A DNA stretch of 41,513 nt. Source: JAZNOL01 sp045580815. GTDB taxonomy: Bacteria; Bacillota; Clostridia; RUG12999. Each line of letters opens with the position of its first letter. Positions within the stretch are counted from its first letter, which is position 1. Both the position numbers and the translations under genes were made by a program. The notes beneath the pieces are model-generated. The model did no database searches and was not told the DNA's origin. It saw only the letters and a program-made list of their open reading frames with translations. The stretch is taken from NCBI GenBank assembly GCA_045580815.1, contig JAZNOL010000053.1, positions 1 through 41,513 on the forward strand, in the 5' to 3' direction. Positions 25,241-33,912 of the stretch are shown here, one piece after another.

Positions 25241-26050
25241 ATGGCAATTGATAAATCAGTAGTTAATATGCATATAAATTTCTATTACGGAAACCTTATT
25301 TCACTTTCTGACAAATGGCACGGCTATAACGTGAGATGTGCATACAGCAAAATATATTATTTTGTTTCGGGAGAATGTGAGATCGTAATAGAGGGTACGA
25401 CTTACAGAGCAAAAGCAGGAGATATGTTTTTAATTCCAAAAGGGACATTACATTCGTTTTATCATGTAAACAACAATTATGTGAAAAAATATTGGTTTCA
25501 TTTTGAATTTGACTGCGGTGGAGAAAACTTTTTTGATTCCCTTGATTTTCCGTATGTAATAACCCCTGAAAATACAAAATATGTGACAGAACTGATGGAA
25601 AAAATTCTGCAACCCTATGATGAAAATTCTGTATCTTCAACACTCAGGCTCAAATCGTCGATTATGGAGCTGGTTGCATATTATATCGAAAAATCCGGTG
25701 CAAAAAGCAAAACCGACTATAAAGCAGATATAACAAAACTTTTCAGGTATATTGACGAGAACCTCAAAAACAGCTTTACCGTTGCAGAGCTTGCAGAAAA
25801 ACTGCATATGCATCCCAATTATTTTATAAAATATTTTAAACAGAAAACCGGGTTTACACCTATGAAATATCTAAATAACCGGCGTATGGAATATGCAAAA
25901 AACTGCCTTCTTGAAACGGATATGCCGGTTTTGGAAATTATGAAAAATCTGGGACTGAGCGACACAAGCCATTTTTCAAAAATGTTCAAAAATTACAGTG
26001 GATATTCACCGAAACAGTTCCGTGCAAAATTTAAAAAACATAATACTTGA
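25241..26050 (+). CDS. AraC-family transcriptional regulator with cupin sensor domain
   Basis: The 269-aa protein has an N-terminal cupin-type ligand domain (about 15-90: YYFVSGECEIVIEGTTYRAKAGDMFLIPKGTLHSF) and a C-terminal AraC DNA-binding domain with two helix-turn-helix units (about 165-265: FTVAELAEKLHMHPNYFIKYFK and the MPVLEIMKNLGLSDTSHFSKMFK segment). GAGGTGA precedes the ATG. It lies directly downstream of the surface operon and probably senses a sugar derived from it. It is separated by a terminator and has its own promoter. It converges with a PocR-type regulator. The target genes are inferred only. Confidence 0.92.
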   Translation: MAIDKSVVNMHINFYYGNLISLSDKWHGYNVRCAYSKIYYFVSGECEIVIEGTTYRAKAGDMFLIPKGTLHSFYHVNNNYVKKYWFHFEFDCGGENFFDSLDFPYVITPENTKYVTELMEKILQPYDENSVSSTLRLKSSIMELVAYYIEKSGAKSKTDYKADITKLFRYIDENLKNSFTVAELAEKLHMHPNYFIKYFKQKTGFTPMKYLNNRRMEYAKNCLLETDMPVLEIMKNLGLSDTSHFSKMFKNYSGYSPKQFRAKFKKHNT

Positions 26051-26057
26051 AACGATG

Positions 26058-26090
26058 AAAGGCTGCGACAATACATTTGTCACAGCCTTT
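26058..26090. terminator. Bidirectional terminator between the convergent regulators
   Basis: AAAGGCTG-x-GACAA / TTGTC-x-CAGCCTTT with a short loop, flanked by A's and T's on both sides, lies between the stop of the + strand AraC gene and the stop of the - strand PocR gene. It can serve both. Confidence 0.87.
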
Positions 26091-26110
26091 TGTGCAAGAA
26101 AAGTCATGTA

Positions 26111-26944
26111 TTAAATTTTATAATTGCCTGTTTTTCGGAATTTAAGGGGAGAAGTGCCCGTTTTTTCTTTAAAAATTTTGCTGTAATACTGCACACTTGA
26201 AAATCCGCATTTTTCCGATATTGTTTCAACTGAAAAATCGGTTTCTCTTAACATAGTGATTGATTTTTCTATTCTTTTTTTGGCAATATATTCATTTACA
26301 GTACATCCGAAATGTTTATGAAAATTTTTATACAGGGCAGAAACAGAATATCCAGAAGCGTGAGAAATAATATGCACATTAAGTGGATTTTCAAGATTGC
26401 CGTGGATAAAATCGGTTGCTTTTTTCAAAACATCGCAAGTGAACGGATTAATCATATTTTCAAGCAAAATATATTTTGACAGCATTATCGCAAGATTTGC
26501 CATGCTTTCAATTTTTGTTTTATCAAAATGAGTCAGATTTTTATAATATTTGTTCATTTCTTCAAAATTAAGATTCAAATCTGCAATTTTTTTATAAACA
26601 TCCGAAAAATCCTCATCCTTTTTCATCTGCCCTAAAATCAGATATCCGATAATCTGACCGTCATTTAAAAGCGGAACAGCAATATCCACAAGCCCGGCAT
26701 GACATACATGCATTTGCATGATATGGGTTTGTTTGCAAAGAGTTAAAATTTCTCTATCGGAATTTTGGCAACGGCATCTGCCGGTTTCGGTACATTGAAT
26801 ATTATGGCAATAGCTGTTGTGAAGTGTTTTTAAATAAACAACAGACCGGAAACTGTCATCCAATAAGTCTATTTTTATGCCGGTTGTATTGTGAAAATCC
26901 GTCAGCACGGCTTCAAGTTTTTTAATATCATAATTTAATTTCAT
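26111..26944 (-). CDS. AraC-family regulator with PocR-type sensory domain
   Basis: The 277-aa protein has an N-terminal PocR domain (about 1-150) and a C-terminal AraC-type DNA-binding domain (about 175-275). The PocR part shows the family cysteine cluster C(x)nCRCQNSDRE...MHVCHAGLVDIAVPL and the GYLILGQM segment. PocR of Salmonella responds to propanediol, and homologues sit beside many carbohydrate genes in gut bacteria. The ATG at 26944 follows AAAGGGTG; a GTG at 26953 overlaps that site. It is divergent from the gene at 27099, its most likely target. Confidence 0.9.
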   Translation of the reverse strand: MKLNYDIKKLEAVLTDFHNTTGIKIDLLDDSFRSVVYLKTLHNSYCHNIQCTETGRCRCQNSDREILTLCKQTHIMQMHVCHAGLVDIAVPLLNDGQIIGYLILGQMKKDEDFSDVYKKIADLNLNFEEMNKYYKNLTHFDKTKIESMANLAIMLSKYILLENMINPFTCDVLKKATDFIHGNLENPLNVHIISHASGYSVSALYKNFHKHFGCTVNEYIAKKRIEKSITMLRETDFSVETISEKCGFSSVQYYSKIFKEKTGTSPLKFRKTGNYKI

Positions 26945-27015
26945 GTCACACACCCTTTTATATCATAACAAATTTTCGTCAGTTTTTCAAGTATATTTTT
27001 TAAATAGTGCAATAT

Positions 27016-27044
27016 ATTATAAAAATTAAGTAAAATAATGTCTT
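27016..27044 (-). promoter_or_regulatory. Promoter of the PocR-AraC regulator
   Basis: On the minus strand: AAGACA (27044-27039), 17 bases, TATAAT (27021-27016). The leader is about 65 bases. A second match (TTGAAA-17-TATGAT, 26990-26962) would start transcription inside the ribosome site and is less likely. Confidence 0.6.
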
Positions 27045-27071
27045 GTTTTCCTAACCTCAATATGTTATTAT
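27043..27071 (+). promoter_or_regulatory. Promoter of the 630-aa protein/EamA operon
   Basis: TTGTTT (27043-27048), 17 bases, TATTAT (27066-27071) with an extended TGT before it. Its -35 abuts that of the opposite promoter (27016-27044), so one bound regulator could act on both directions. Confidence 0.6.
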
Positions 27072-27098
27072 ATTAAAAATGGCAAAGGAGTGGAGTAT

Positions 27099-28991
27099 AT
27101 GTATAAAATATCAGTTCCGATAATAAACAGCAGAGTTATGCATCAATCAGGCGGCAGAGAAAAGGTTCTGGCAGAAATAAAACGTCTTGGTGCAAAACGA
27201 GTTTTTTTAGCATTGGGCAGACATAAAATAGAAGAAGTAAGACGAAAAAAAGAATTTGAAGCTCTTAAAGAAAACTGTGCATTTTTCAAAGAACATGGCT
27301 TTGAGGTAGGCGCATGGACATGGTCTTTTCTCAGTGATACCGAAACAGAGTATGAAAAAATAACAGGGGAAAACGGCAACAAAACCCAGGAAAACTGCCC
27401 TATGGACAAAGATTTTGTTAAATTTATGCAAAAATACATATCCGAGGTGGCACAGTGCGGTGTGGATATTGTTTTGTTTGATGACGATTTTCGTTTCGGG
27501 CATCTGACAAATAGCATAAACTGCACCTGTCCATTGCACATGAAAAGAATAACAGAGATTTTAGGCGAGGATATATCGCCCGAAATGATTAAAGAAAAGG
27601 CTCTTTGCGGCGGCAAAAACAAATACCGTGATGCGTGGATGCAGGCAAACGGCGAAGCTCTTAAAAACTTTGCACTTGCAATGAGGCAAGCTCTTGACAA
27701 ACAAACTCCCCATGTGCGTATGGGATACTGTGCATGTATGTCAAACTGGGGAAACGACGGAATTCACGCCGAAGAAATTGCAAAAATTCTTGCAGGCAAA
27801 ACAAAGCCGTTTATGCGTCTTATCGGTGCACCCTATTGGGCTGTAAACAGGGATTTTTACAATTCAAGACTTCAGAATATAGTTGAATTTGAACGTATGC
27901 AAAAAAGCTGGTGCAGTAATGATACCGAAATTGTTTCCGAGGGCGATGTATTTCCACGTCCCAGAACAAACTGCCCGGCATCGTATCTTGAAATTTTTGA
28001 TACTGCACTTCGTGCAGACGGCAGTCTTGATGGAATTATGAAATATGTTATAGATTATGTTTCGCAGGCTGATTATGAAACAGGCTATATTGATATGCAT
28101 ATACGAAATGCAGAGATATATAAATGGATAGAAACAAAAATGACGCCAAAAACAGCATCAGGTGTGCGTATTTATGAATCTGTAAACAAGCTGGAGACAA
28201 TGGTATTGCCCGAAAAAGCAAAAACAGCAAACAAAATCGACGAGATAATGTTTTCACCGGCATCAAAACTGCTTGCCGACAACTCTGTTCCCACTGTTTA
28301 CAGCGGCGATGGAGTTTGCACAATAGCTTTTGCGGAAAACGTAAAACTCGTTCCCGAAGAAATGCTTAAAAATGGGATTATAACCGATTTGCGTGGTGCG
28401 GAAATTCTTTCTGAAAAGGGCATTGATACCGGAATTAAATCAAAAGGTGATTTGCGTGGCGTAACAGAAGAATATTTTAAAGACATAAACCAGCACGTGA
28501 GTGTTCATGGCGAAGTTGTAGGCGGTTGTAATATAAACGAGGTTGAGCTTGCAGACGGTGCAAAGGTTATCAGCAGTTTTATTGCAGCAGATAAAAAAGA
28601 AATTCCGGCAGCGTATCTGTACGAAAACAGCGATGGCTACAGATTTCTTGTGTACACATTTAATGCGTTTTTTGAAAGTGACTATCTGTTTAGAAGTTAT
28701 GCACGTTCAAAACAGCTTGCAGACAGCATAAAATGGCTGTCGGGTAAAAAACTGCCGGCATATTCCTACGGCAATCCCGATTTGTATATTATGGCAAAAA
28801 AAGACGAAACTGCAATGTCAGTAGGGCTTTGGAACTGTTTTGCAGACCCTGTGTTTGACGCAGCCATTGAACTTGATTATACATATAAAGAAATTGAATT
28901 TATAAATTGCAACGGAAAAATATCAGGGGATACAGTGTATATTTCAAAAATTGATTCCTTCTCTTTTGCAGGATTTGAGGTAAAAAAATGA
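27099..28991 (+). CDS. Uncharacterised cytoplasmic protein, probable TIM-barrel glycosidase-like
   Basis: I do not recognise a named family for this 630-aa protein. It has no signal peptide. The N-terminal 350 residues look like an alternating beta/alpha barrel: GAKRVFLALGR, FEVGAWTWSF, DIVLFDDDFRFGH, HVRMGYCACMSNWG and the end of the barrel near YIDMHIRN. The DDDFR motif followed by CTCPLHMKRI resembles the region after strand 4 in several glycosidase-like families. Residues from about 380 look like a Rossmann-like domain plus a beta-sandwich, as in GH42-type enzymes. The ATG at 27099 is 8 bases after AAAGGAG. The stop overlaps the next ATG (ATGA). A role in catabolising an imported glycoside is inferred. 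Confidence 0.75.
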   Translation: MYKISVPIINSRVMHQSGGREKVLAEIKRLGAKRVFLALGRHKIEEVRRKKEFEALKENCAFFKEHGFEVGAWTWSFLSDTETEYEKITGENGNKTQENCPMDKDFVKFMQKYISEVAQCGVDIVLFDDDFRFGHLTNSINCTCPLHMKRITEILGEDISPEMIKEKALCGGKNKYRDAWMQANGEALKNFALAMRQALDKQTPHVRMGYCACMSNWGNDGIHAEEIAKILAGKTKPFMRLIGAPYWAVNRDFYNSRLQNIVEFERMQKSWCSNDTEIVSEGDVFPRPRTNCPASYLEIFDTALRADGSLDGIMKYVIDYVSQADYETGYIDMHIRNAEIYKWIETKMTPKTASGVRIYESVNKLETMVLPEKAKTANKIDEIMFSPASKLLADNSVPTVYSGDGVCTIAFAENVKLVPEEMLKNGIITDLRGAEILSEKGIDTGIKSKGDLRGVTEEYFKDINQHVSVHGEVVGGCNINEVELADGAKVISSFIAADKKEIPAAYLYENSDGYRFLVYTFNAFFESDYLFRSYARSKQLADSIKWLSGKKLPAYSYGNPDLYIMAKKDETAMSVGLWNCFADPVFDAAIELDYTYKEIEFINCNGKISGDTVYISKIDSFSFAGFEVKK

Positions 28992-29842
28992 ATACGGTAT
29001 TTCTTATTATAATAGTTTTTGGGTTAGTTGCTCAGAATATTGCAAAAAAAGAGTTTTCAAAACGGGAAAATAGCGGAACAATGACTTTCAACGCAGGTTG
29101 CGTTGCGGCAACACTTGTGTTTTTTGCCGCAACCTCCGGCGGAAATCTTGTTTTTTCGACAGAAACTTTGCTGTATGCACTGGCTTTTGCCGCTGTGTAT
29201 ACAATCTGTACAATTACCACTCTTGCAGCTATAAAAACAGGGCCGCTTTCACTGACGGCACTTATTTCTTCATATTCGCTGATAATACCGACAGTTTACG
29301 GTATGACAGCACTTGGAGAGCCTGTTACAAAATGGGTGATTACCGGTATTGTTTTGCTGATGGTGTCGCTTGTGTTTGTCAATCTTGAAAAAAGGGGAGA
29401 AGAGAAAAAAATCACTGCAAAATGGCTGATTTATGTAACAATATCTTTTGTAAGCAACGGAATGTGTTCTGTTGTACAAAGGCTTCATCAGATAAGCTCA
29501 GGCGGGCTTTATAAAAACGAATTTATGCTCATTGCGCTGACAATTTCACTTGCTGTGCTGATGTTGATGGCATTGATTTCTGAATATGGGCAATTTAAAA
29601 ACACACTAAAAAAAGGTTTTGTGTGGTATACTGCAAGCGGAATAAGTAACGGACTAGTCAATTTGTTTGTTATGGTGCTTGCACTAAAAATGTCGGCATC
29701 AGTTATGTTCCCGGTGATTTCCGGTGGAAGCATCATACTGACGGTGCTGATTGCATGGCTTTGTTATAAAGAAAAACTGTCAAAAAATCAGCTTGTGGGC
29801 GTGGCACTTGGTGTTATTTCAATAATTTTACTTAATATATAA
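28988..29842 (+). CDS. EamA/DMT-family transporter
   Basis: The 284-aa protein has about ten TM segments in two similar halves, with the drug/metabolite-transporter ending SGGSIILTVLIAWLCYKEKLSKNQLVGVALG, where the helix-loop YKEKLS is typical of EamA domains. Direction and substrate are unknown. Its ATG overlaps the preceding stop as ATGA, so it is translationally coupled to the 630-aa protein and probably moves that protein's substrate or product. A strong bidirectional terminator follows. Confidence 0.88.
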   Translation: MNTVFLIIIVFGLVAQNIAKKEFSKRENSGTMTFNAGCVAATLVFFAATSGGNLVFSTETLLYALAFAAVYTICTITTLAAIKTGPLSLTALISSYSLIIPTVYGMTALGEPVTKWVITGIVLLMVSLVFVNLEKRGEEKKITAKWLIYVTISFVSNGMCSVVQRLHQISSGGLYKNEFMLIALTISLAVLMLMALISEYGQFKNTLKKGFVWYTASGISNGLVNLFVMVLALKMSASVMFPVISGGSIILTVLIAWLCYKEKLSKNQLVGVALGVISIILLNI

Positions 29843-29878
29843 AAAAGCGGCAGAAACAAATACGTTTCTGCCGCTTTT
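29843..29878. terminator. Bidirectional terminator between EamA and MFS genes
   Basis: A 15-bp stem, AAAAGCGGCAGAAAC / GTTTCTGCCGCTTTT, with loop AAATAC lies between two convergent stops, with A and T runs on either side. Confidence 0.93.
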
Positions 29879-29883
29879 GAAAT

Positions 29884-31122
29884 TTACGCCACTTCTTCAG
29901 TGGGCTTTGATTTTGTTATAATACGGAACATAATTGTTGCAATAAACGGGAAAACTGCGGCGATAATCATACCAAAACGCATACCCAGCTGATCGGGTGT
30001 CATTGACATGTTTGCGGCAAGCTGTGCAAACGTACTGTTTCCAATTATTCCGTCTGTTATAACACCGATAAGCTGAGGACCTACCGATGCACCAAGGTCG
30101 CCGCCTGCCGCCATAAGAGCATATACAACAACGCTTGCCGAGGGTAGTTTGTCAGCAACAGCAATGAGACTTCCGGGCCAGAGCATAGAAACGCAAAAAC
30201 CTGTTAATGCACATGCAATAAGCGAAACAATCGGACTCATGGAAACCGATGCGATAAAATAACACAAAAATGCACCGAGTGAGCCGAGAGTAAGCACTCG
30301 ATAAATATTTTTGCCGCGTTTTGCATAAAGACTACGTCCCAATCCGAGCATAACTGAAAACATTGCAACACCGGCTATATCTCCCCATATTTTCGGTAAT
30401 CCAAGTGCCTGTTCGATATAACTTGAACACCATTGTGACATTGTACATTCTGATGCACCACCGAGGAAAATTCCTGCCATGCATAAAAGCACGTTTTTGT
30501 TTTTGAAAATTTTAAGTGCACCGGAGGCTTTTTCGGGTGTTGACATTTTGGGAATTGTGCATCCCGAAAAAAGAATAATTGATGTCAGAGGTATAAGCGT
30601 GAGAATTGCCGCTAAAATCTGCCAGCTTTTCTGAGAAAAAATGTGCAGAAAAACAGTAGTAAAAACAGCAACAAAAACTACGCCCCAGGCAAAAATAGAA
30701 TGTAGCTTGCTCATTTCTCTGTCAGGGTCTTTTGCCGGAATTGCCGCAATAACCGGGCTTATAAGCACCTCGGCAAAGCCTGATGCGGCAGAAAATATTA
30801 CTGTGCCAAGCACAAGACCTGCATAGACACATCCCGGGAACAAAACAGGTGCAAGTGAATAAAGGGCAAGACCGATTACCGATAAAACCGGTGTTAATTT
30901 TACTGCTTTTGAGATATTGAATTTATGTGAGAAAAACGAAAACAGCAAGTCTATCCCGAGCTGTGTAAAGAAGTTTATCAGCACAAGAAGTCCCAGAAGT
31001 GAGTAAGATATTCCGTAAAGTGAACGGAATGTCAAAAACAAAAGAGGAGACAGACTGCCGATTGCCGCCATTGTGATATTTACCGAATAACATGCTAATT
31101 TAAGTCGTTTGTAGCTTGCCAA
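29884..31122 (-). CDS. MFS transporter
   Basis: The 412-aa protein has about twelve TM segments with the central break near residue 200 expected of the major facilitator superfamily. A short charged loop (FSHKFNISKAVK) lies between helices 2 and 3. The substrate is unknown; sugars or efflux substrates are both possible. The start is taken as TTG at 31122, 10 bases after AAAGGA. A TTG three codons earlier (31131) lies only 1 base after that site. It is transcribed away from the Tet(M)-like gene from mirror-image promoters, so the two may be co-regulated. Confidence 0.87.
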   Translation of the reverse strand: MASYKRLKLACYSVNITMAAIGSLSPLLFLTFRSLYGISYSLLGLLVLINFFTQLGIDLLFSFFSHKFNISKAVKLTPVLSVIGLALYSLAPVLFPGCVYAGLVLGTVIFSAASGFAEVLISPVIAAIPAKDPDREMSKLHSIFAWGVVFVAVFTTVFLHIFSQKSWQILAAILTLIPLTSIILFSGCTIPKMSTPEKASGALKIFKNKNVLLCMAGIFLGGASECTMSQWCSSYIEQALGLPKIWGDIAGVAMFSVMLGLGRSLYAKRGKNIYRVLTLGSLGAFLCYFIASVSMSPIVSLIACALTGFCVSMLWPGSLIAVADKLPSASVVVYALMAAGGDLGASVGPQLIGVITDGIIGNSTFAQLAANMSMTPDQLGMRFGMIIAAVFPFIATIMFRIITKSKPTEEVA

Positions 31123-31161
31123 AAAAATCAAATCCTTTATCTGAAAAATTAAACCTTAACG

Positions 31162-31190
31162 ATTATAACACCAAATAAAACTTTTGTCAA
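31162..31190 (-). promoter_or_regulatory. Perfect-consensus promoter of the MFS gene
   Basis: On the minus strand: TTGACA (31190-31185), 17 bases, TATAAT (31167-31162), with an extended -10 TGT. All promoter elements match consensus. Confidence 0.88.
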
Positions 31191-31196
31191 TAAAAT

Positions 31197-31225
31197 TTGA
31201 CAAATTTGAATTAATTATATATAAT
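31197..31225 (+). promoter_or_regulatory. Perfect-consensus promoter of the Tet(M)-like/NYN gene
   Basis: TTGACA (31197-31202), 17 bases, TATAAT (31220-31225). The -35 boxes of this and the opposite promoter form the palindrome TTGTCAA-N4-TTTGACAA over 31184-31203. Confidence 0.88.
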
Positions 31226-31260
31226 AAATGTATTAAATAAATTTTAAAGCGGTAGATAAC

Positions 31261-33846
31261 ATGAAAAAAACTGTACTTGGAATAATTGCCCATGTCGACT
31301 CGGGAAAAACAACCCTTTCCGAGGCTATGCTTTTTGATACAGGCACAATCCGGAATTTGGGACGTGTTGACCACAAAAATGCATTTCTTGACACAAACGA
31401 AATAGAACGTGAGCGAGGTATCACAATCTTTTCAAAACAGGCAATGTTTAAGATAAATGAAACAGAAATAACGCTTCTCGATACGCCGGGGCATGTGGAT
31501 TTTTCACCTGAAACCGAGCGTACTTTAGAGGTGCTTGACTATGCTGTTTTGGTCATAAGCGGCACCGATGGCGTGCAAAGTCACACAGAAACTCTGTGGA
31601 AACTTTTAAAACGCTATGACGTGCCAACGTTTGTGTTTGTAAATAAAATGGACATCGCATCAAAAACGCAAGAAGAACTTATTTTAGAACTGGCAGAAAA
31701 GTTTGGTGGCGGATTTGTGGATTTTACAAAAAAAGGCGAAGATACATTTTTAGAAAATCTTGCCATGTGCGACGAAAAACTGATGCACAAGTTTTTTGAA
31801 GATGAAACGGTAAGCGAAGCAGATATTGCCGATGCAACAGCTCGCAGAAAGGTGTTTCCCTGCTATTTTGGCTCGGCACTTAAATGCGATGGCGTAAGCG
31901 AATTTCTAAACGGTATAGACAAGTTTACAAAGCCTGCTGAAATTAAAAACGATTTTGGTGCAAAAATTTATAAAATAACCGAAGAGGCAGGAAGTCCGCG
32001 GCTTACGCTTATGAAGATAACAGGCGGCAGTCTTAAAGTAAAATCAACCGTTAACATGAAGAATGAAAACGGTGAAGAAATAAGCGAAAAAATAAACCAG
32101 ATTCGCGTTTATTCCGGTACAAAATTTACGGCAGTTGACGAGGCTGTGCAGGGTATGGTGTGTGCTGTTGCCGGGCTGTCAAAAACCTATTCGGGACAGG
32201 GACTTGGCTTTGAAGCAGATGCGAAAAAACCGTCGCTTGAGCCTGTTTTAAGCTACGGTGTGATTATAAAAGACGGCACCGATATTAACCGTGTTTATAC
32301 GGCACTTAAACAGCTTCAGCAGGAGGAACCCGGACTTCATACTGAATACCGTAACGGGCAGAGAGAAATAACAATCCGTCTTATGGGCGAAATTCAGCTT
32401 GAAATTTTAAAACGTCTTGTTTTTGAAAGGTTTAAAATTAATATAGAGTTCGGCCATGGTAAAATTGCCTATAAAGAAACTATTTCCGCACCGGTTCAGG
32501 GTATGGGGCATTATGAACCCTTGCGGCATTATGCTGAGGTACGTCTGCTTCTTTCTCCGGGCGAAAAGGGCAGCGGAATTACCTTTGACACAGCTTGCAG
32601 CGAAGATGTTCTTGATAAAAACTGGCAGAGGCTTATTTATACTCATGTTAAAGAAAAAACACATATCGGTGTGCTTACCGGCTCGCCGGTTACCGATATA
32701 AAAATAACATTGCTTGGCGGCAGAGCACATCTTAAACACACCGAGGGCGGCGATTTTCGTCAGGCAACTTACCGTGCCATACGTCAGGGACTTATGAACG
32801 CACAGAGTGTTCTGCTTGAACCCTGGTACGATTTTGAGCTTTGTATTCCATCAGAAACTGTTGGCAGAGCAATGACAGACCTGCAACAGATGGATGCTAA
32901 AATGATGTCGCCGCAGCCGATTGGCGAAATGTCGGTTATAGAGGGCAGTGCACCTGTTGCAAAAATGCGGGGATACCATACGGACGTGCTTTCTTATACC
33001 GGTGGCAGAGGACGGTTGTCATGCAGTCTTAAAGGATATGAACCGTGCACAAATGCACCGGAAATAATAGCCGCCAGAAACTACAATCCTGAAGCGGATA
33101 TTGACAACACGCCGGATTCGGTTTTCTGTGCTCATGGGGCGGGCTTTACCGTTAAATGGGATAAGGTCGGCGATTATATGCACACAGATGTGAATTTGCA
33201 GGGCGAAGAAAAAGAATACGACGAGCAGATGGCGGCAGAAGAATCAAAACGCCGTGCGGCAGAATATCTTGACCGTGTTGCCACCGACAAAGAACTGATG
33301 GAGATTTTTGAAAAAACCTATGGTCCCATAAAGCGTCATGTTCATACAGCAATGCATACAGAAAAATCGCTAAAAAAAGAAGAAAAACCACATAAAATAA
33401 AACCGAAACAGCAGCTTTCGGGACCTGAATATCTTCTTGTTGACGGTTACAATGTTATATTCTCATGGGAGAAGCTAAACAAACTGTCAAAACAAAGCCT
33501 TGATTTGGCACGGTCACAGCTTGCGGATATTCTTTGTAATTATAAAGGCTTTTGCAAGTGCGAGGTTATTCTTGTTTTTGATGCATACAAGGTTAAAGGA
33601 AATAGAGGAGAGGTTGAAAAATATCACAATATTAGCATTGTTTATACAAAAGAGGCAGAAACTGCCGATATGTATATAGAAAAGGTTACCCATGAGCTTG
33701 CAAAAACCAGAAGAGTGCGTGTTGTGACATCAGATAACGTCGAACAGCTTATTATTCTCGGTGGCGGAGCATTTCGTGTGTCAGCAAGAGAATTTGAAAA
33801 AGAAGTTGCAGAAATTGAACAGAGTATCCGTGAATTTGTTGAATAA
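31261..33846 (+). CDS. Tet(M)/EF-G-like ribosomal GTPase fused to a C-terminal NYN/YacP (Rae1-like) nuclease domain
   Basis: The 861-aa protein joins two ribosome-related modules. Residues 1-650 are a translational GTPase of the Tet(M)/EF-G type: G1 HVDSGKTT (11-18), switch I ERGITI, G3 DTPGHVD (74-80), G4 NKMD (128-131), G5 GSAL, then domains III-V. A charged linker (about 655-715) leads to a NYN/PIN-like domain (about 722-855) with LLVDGYN (D728, N731), FDAY (D774), ETADM (D803) and TSDN (D825), the acidic set of YacP/Rae1 proteins. Rae1 of Bacillus subtilis is an A-site-dependent mRNA endonuclease, and Tet(M) binds the same site. Coupled binding and cleavage is my inference. Tetracycline resistance should not be assumed. 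The ribosome site is weak (AAAGCGGTAGA). Confidence 0.88.
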   Translation: MKKTVLGIIAHVDSGKTTLSEAMLFDTGTIRNLGRVDHKNAFLDTNEIERERGITIFSKQAMFKINETEITLLDTPGHVDFSPETERTLEVLDYAVLVISGTDGVQSHTETLWKLLKRYDVPTFVFVNKMDIASKTQEELILELAEKFGGGFVDFTKKGEDTFLENLAMCDEKLMHKFFEDETVSEADIADATARRKVFPCYFGSALKCDGVSEFLNGIDKFTKPAEIKNDFGAKIYKITEEAGSPRLTLMKITGGSLKVKSTVNMKNENGEEISEKINQIRVYSGTKFTAVDEAVQGMVCAVAGLSKTYSGQGLGFEADAKKPSLEPVLSYGVIIKDGTDINRVYTALKQLQQEEPGLHTEYRNGQREITIRLMGEIQLEILKRLVFERFKINIEFGHGKIAYKETISAPVQGMGHYEPLRHYAEVRLLLSPGEKGSGITFDTACSEDVLDKNWQRLIYTHVKEKTHIGVLTGSPVTDIKITLLGGRAHLKHTEGGDFRQATYRAIRQGLMNAQSVLLEPWYDFELCIPSETVGRAMTDLQQMDAKMMSPQPIGEMSVIEGSAPVAKMRGYHTDVLSYTGGRGRLSCSLKGYEPCTNAPEIIAARNYNPEADIDNTPDSVFCAHGAGFTVKWDKVGDYMHTDVNLQGEEKEYDEQMAAEESKRRAAEYLDRVATDKELMEIFEKTYGPIKRHVHTAMHTEKSLKKEEKPHKIKPKQQLSGPEYLLVDGYNVIFSWEKLNKLSKQSLDLARSQLADILCNYKGFCKCEVILVFDAYKVKGNRGEVEKYHNISIVYTKEAETADMYIEKVTHELAKTRRVRVVTSDNVEQLIILGGGAFRVSAREFEKEVAEIEQSIREFVE

Positions 33847-33865
33847 AGCGGTTCTCAAATTACAA

Positions 33866-33898
33866 AAAAGGCAGAGATACCTCTTATCTCTGCCTTTT
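33866..33898. terminator. Bidirectional terminator after the GTPase-NYN gene
   Basis: A 14-bp stem, AAAAGGCAGAGATA / TATCTCTGCCTTTT, with a 5-base loop lies between the convergent stops at 33846 and 33913. Confidence 0.93.
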
Positions 33899-33912
33899 GG
33901 CATTATTAGCAA

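Noticed and set aside
26962..26990. TTGAAA-17-TATGAT as the promoter of the PocR regulator
   Set aside because: Transcription would begin inside the ribosome site; the TATAAT at 27016-27021 gives a sensible leader.
31261..33100. Calling the GTPase a tetracycline-resistance determinant
   Set aside because: The C-terminal nuclease fusion and the divergence of the Tet(M)-like part make drug resistance unproven; no mobile-element signs surround it.
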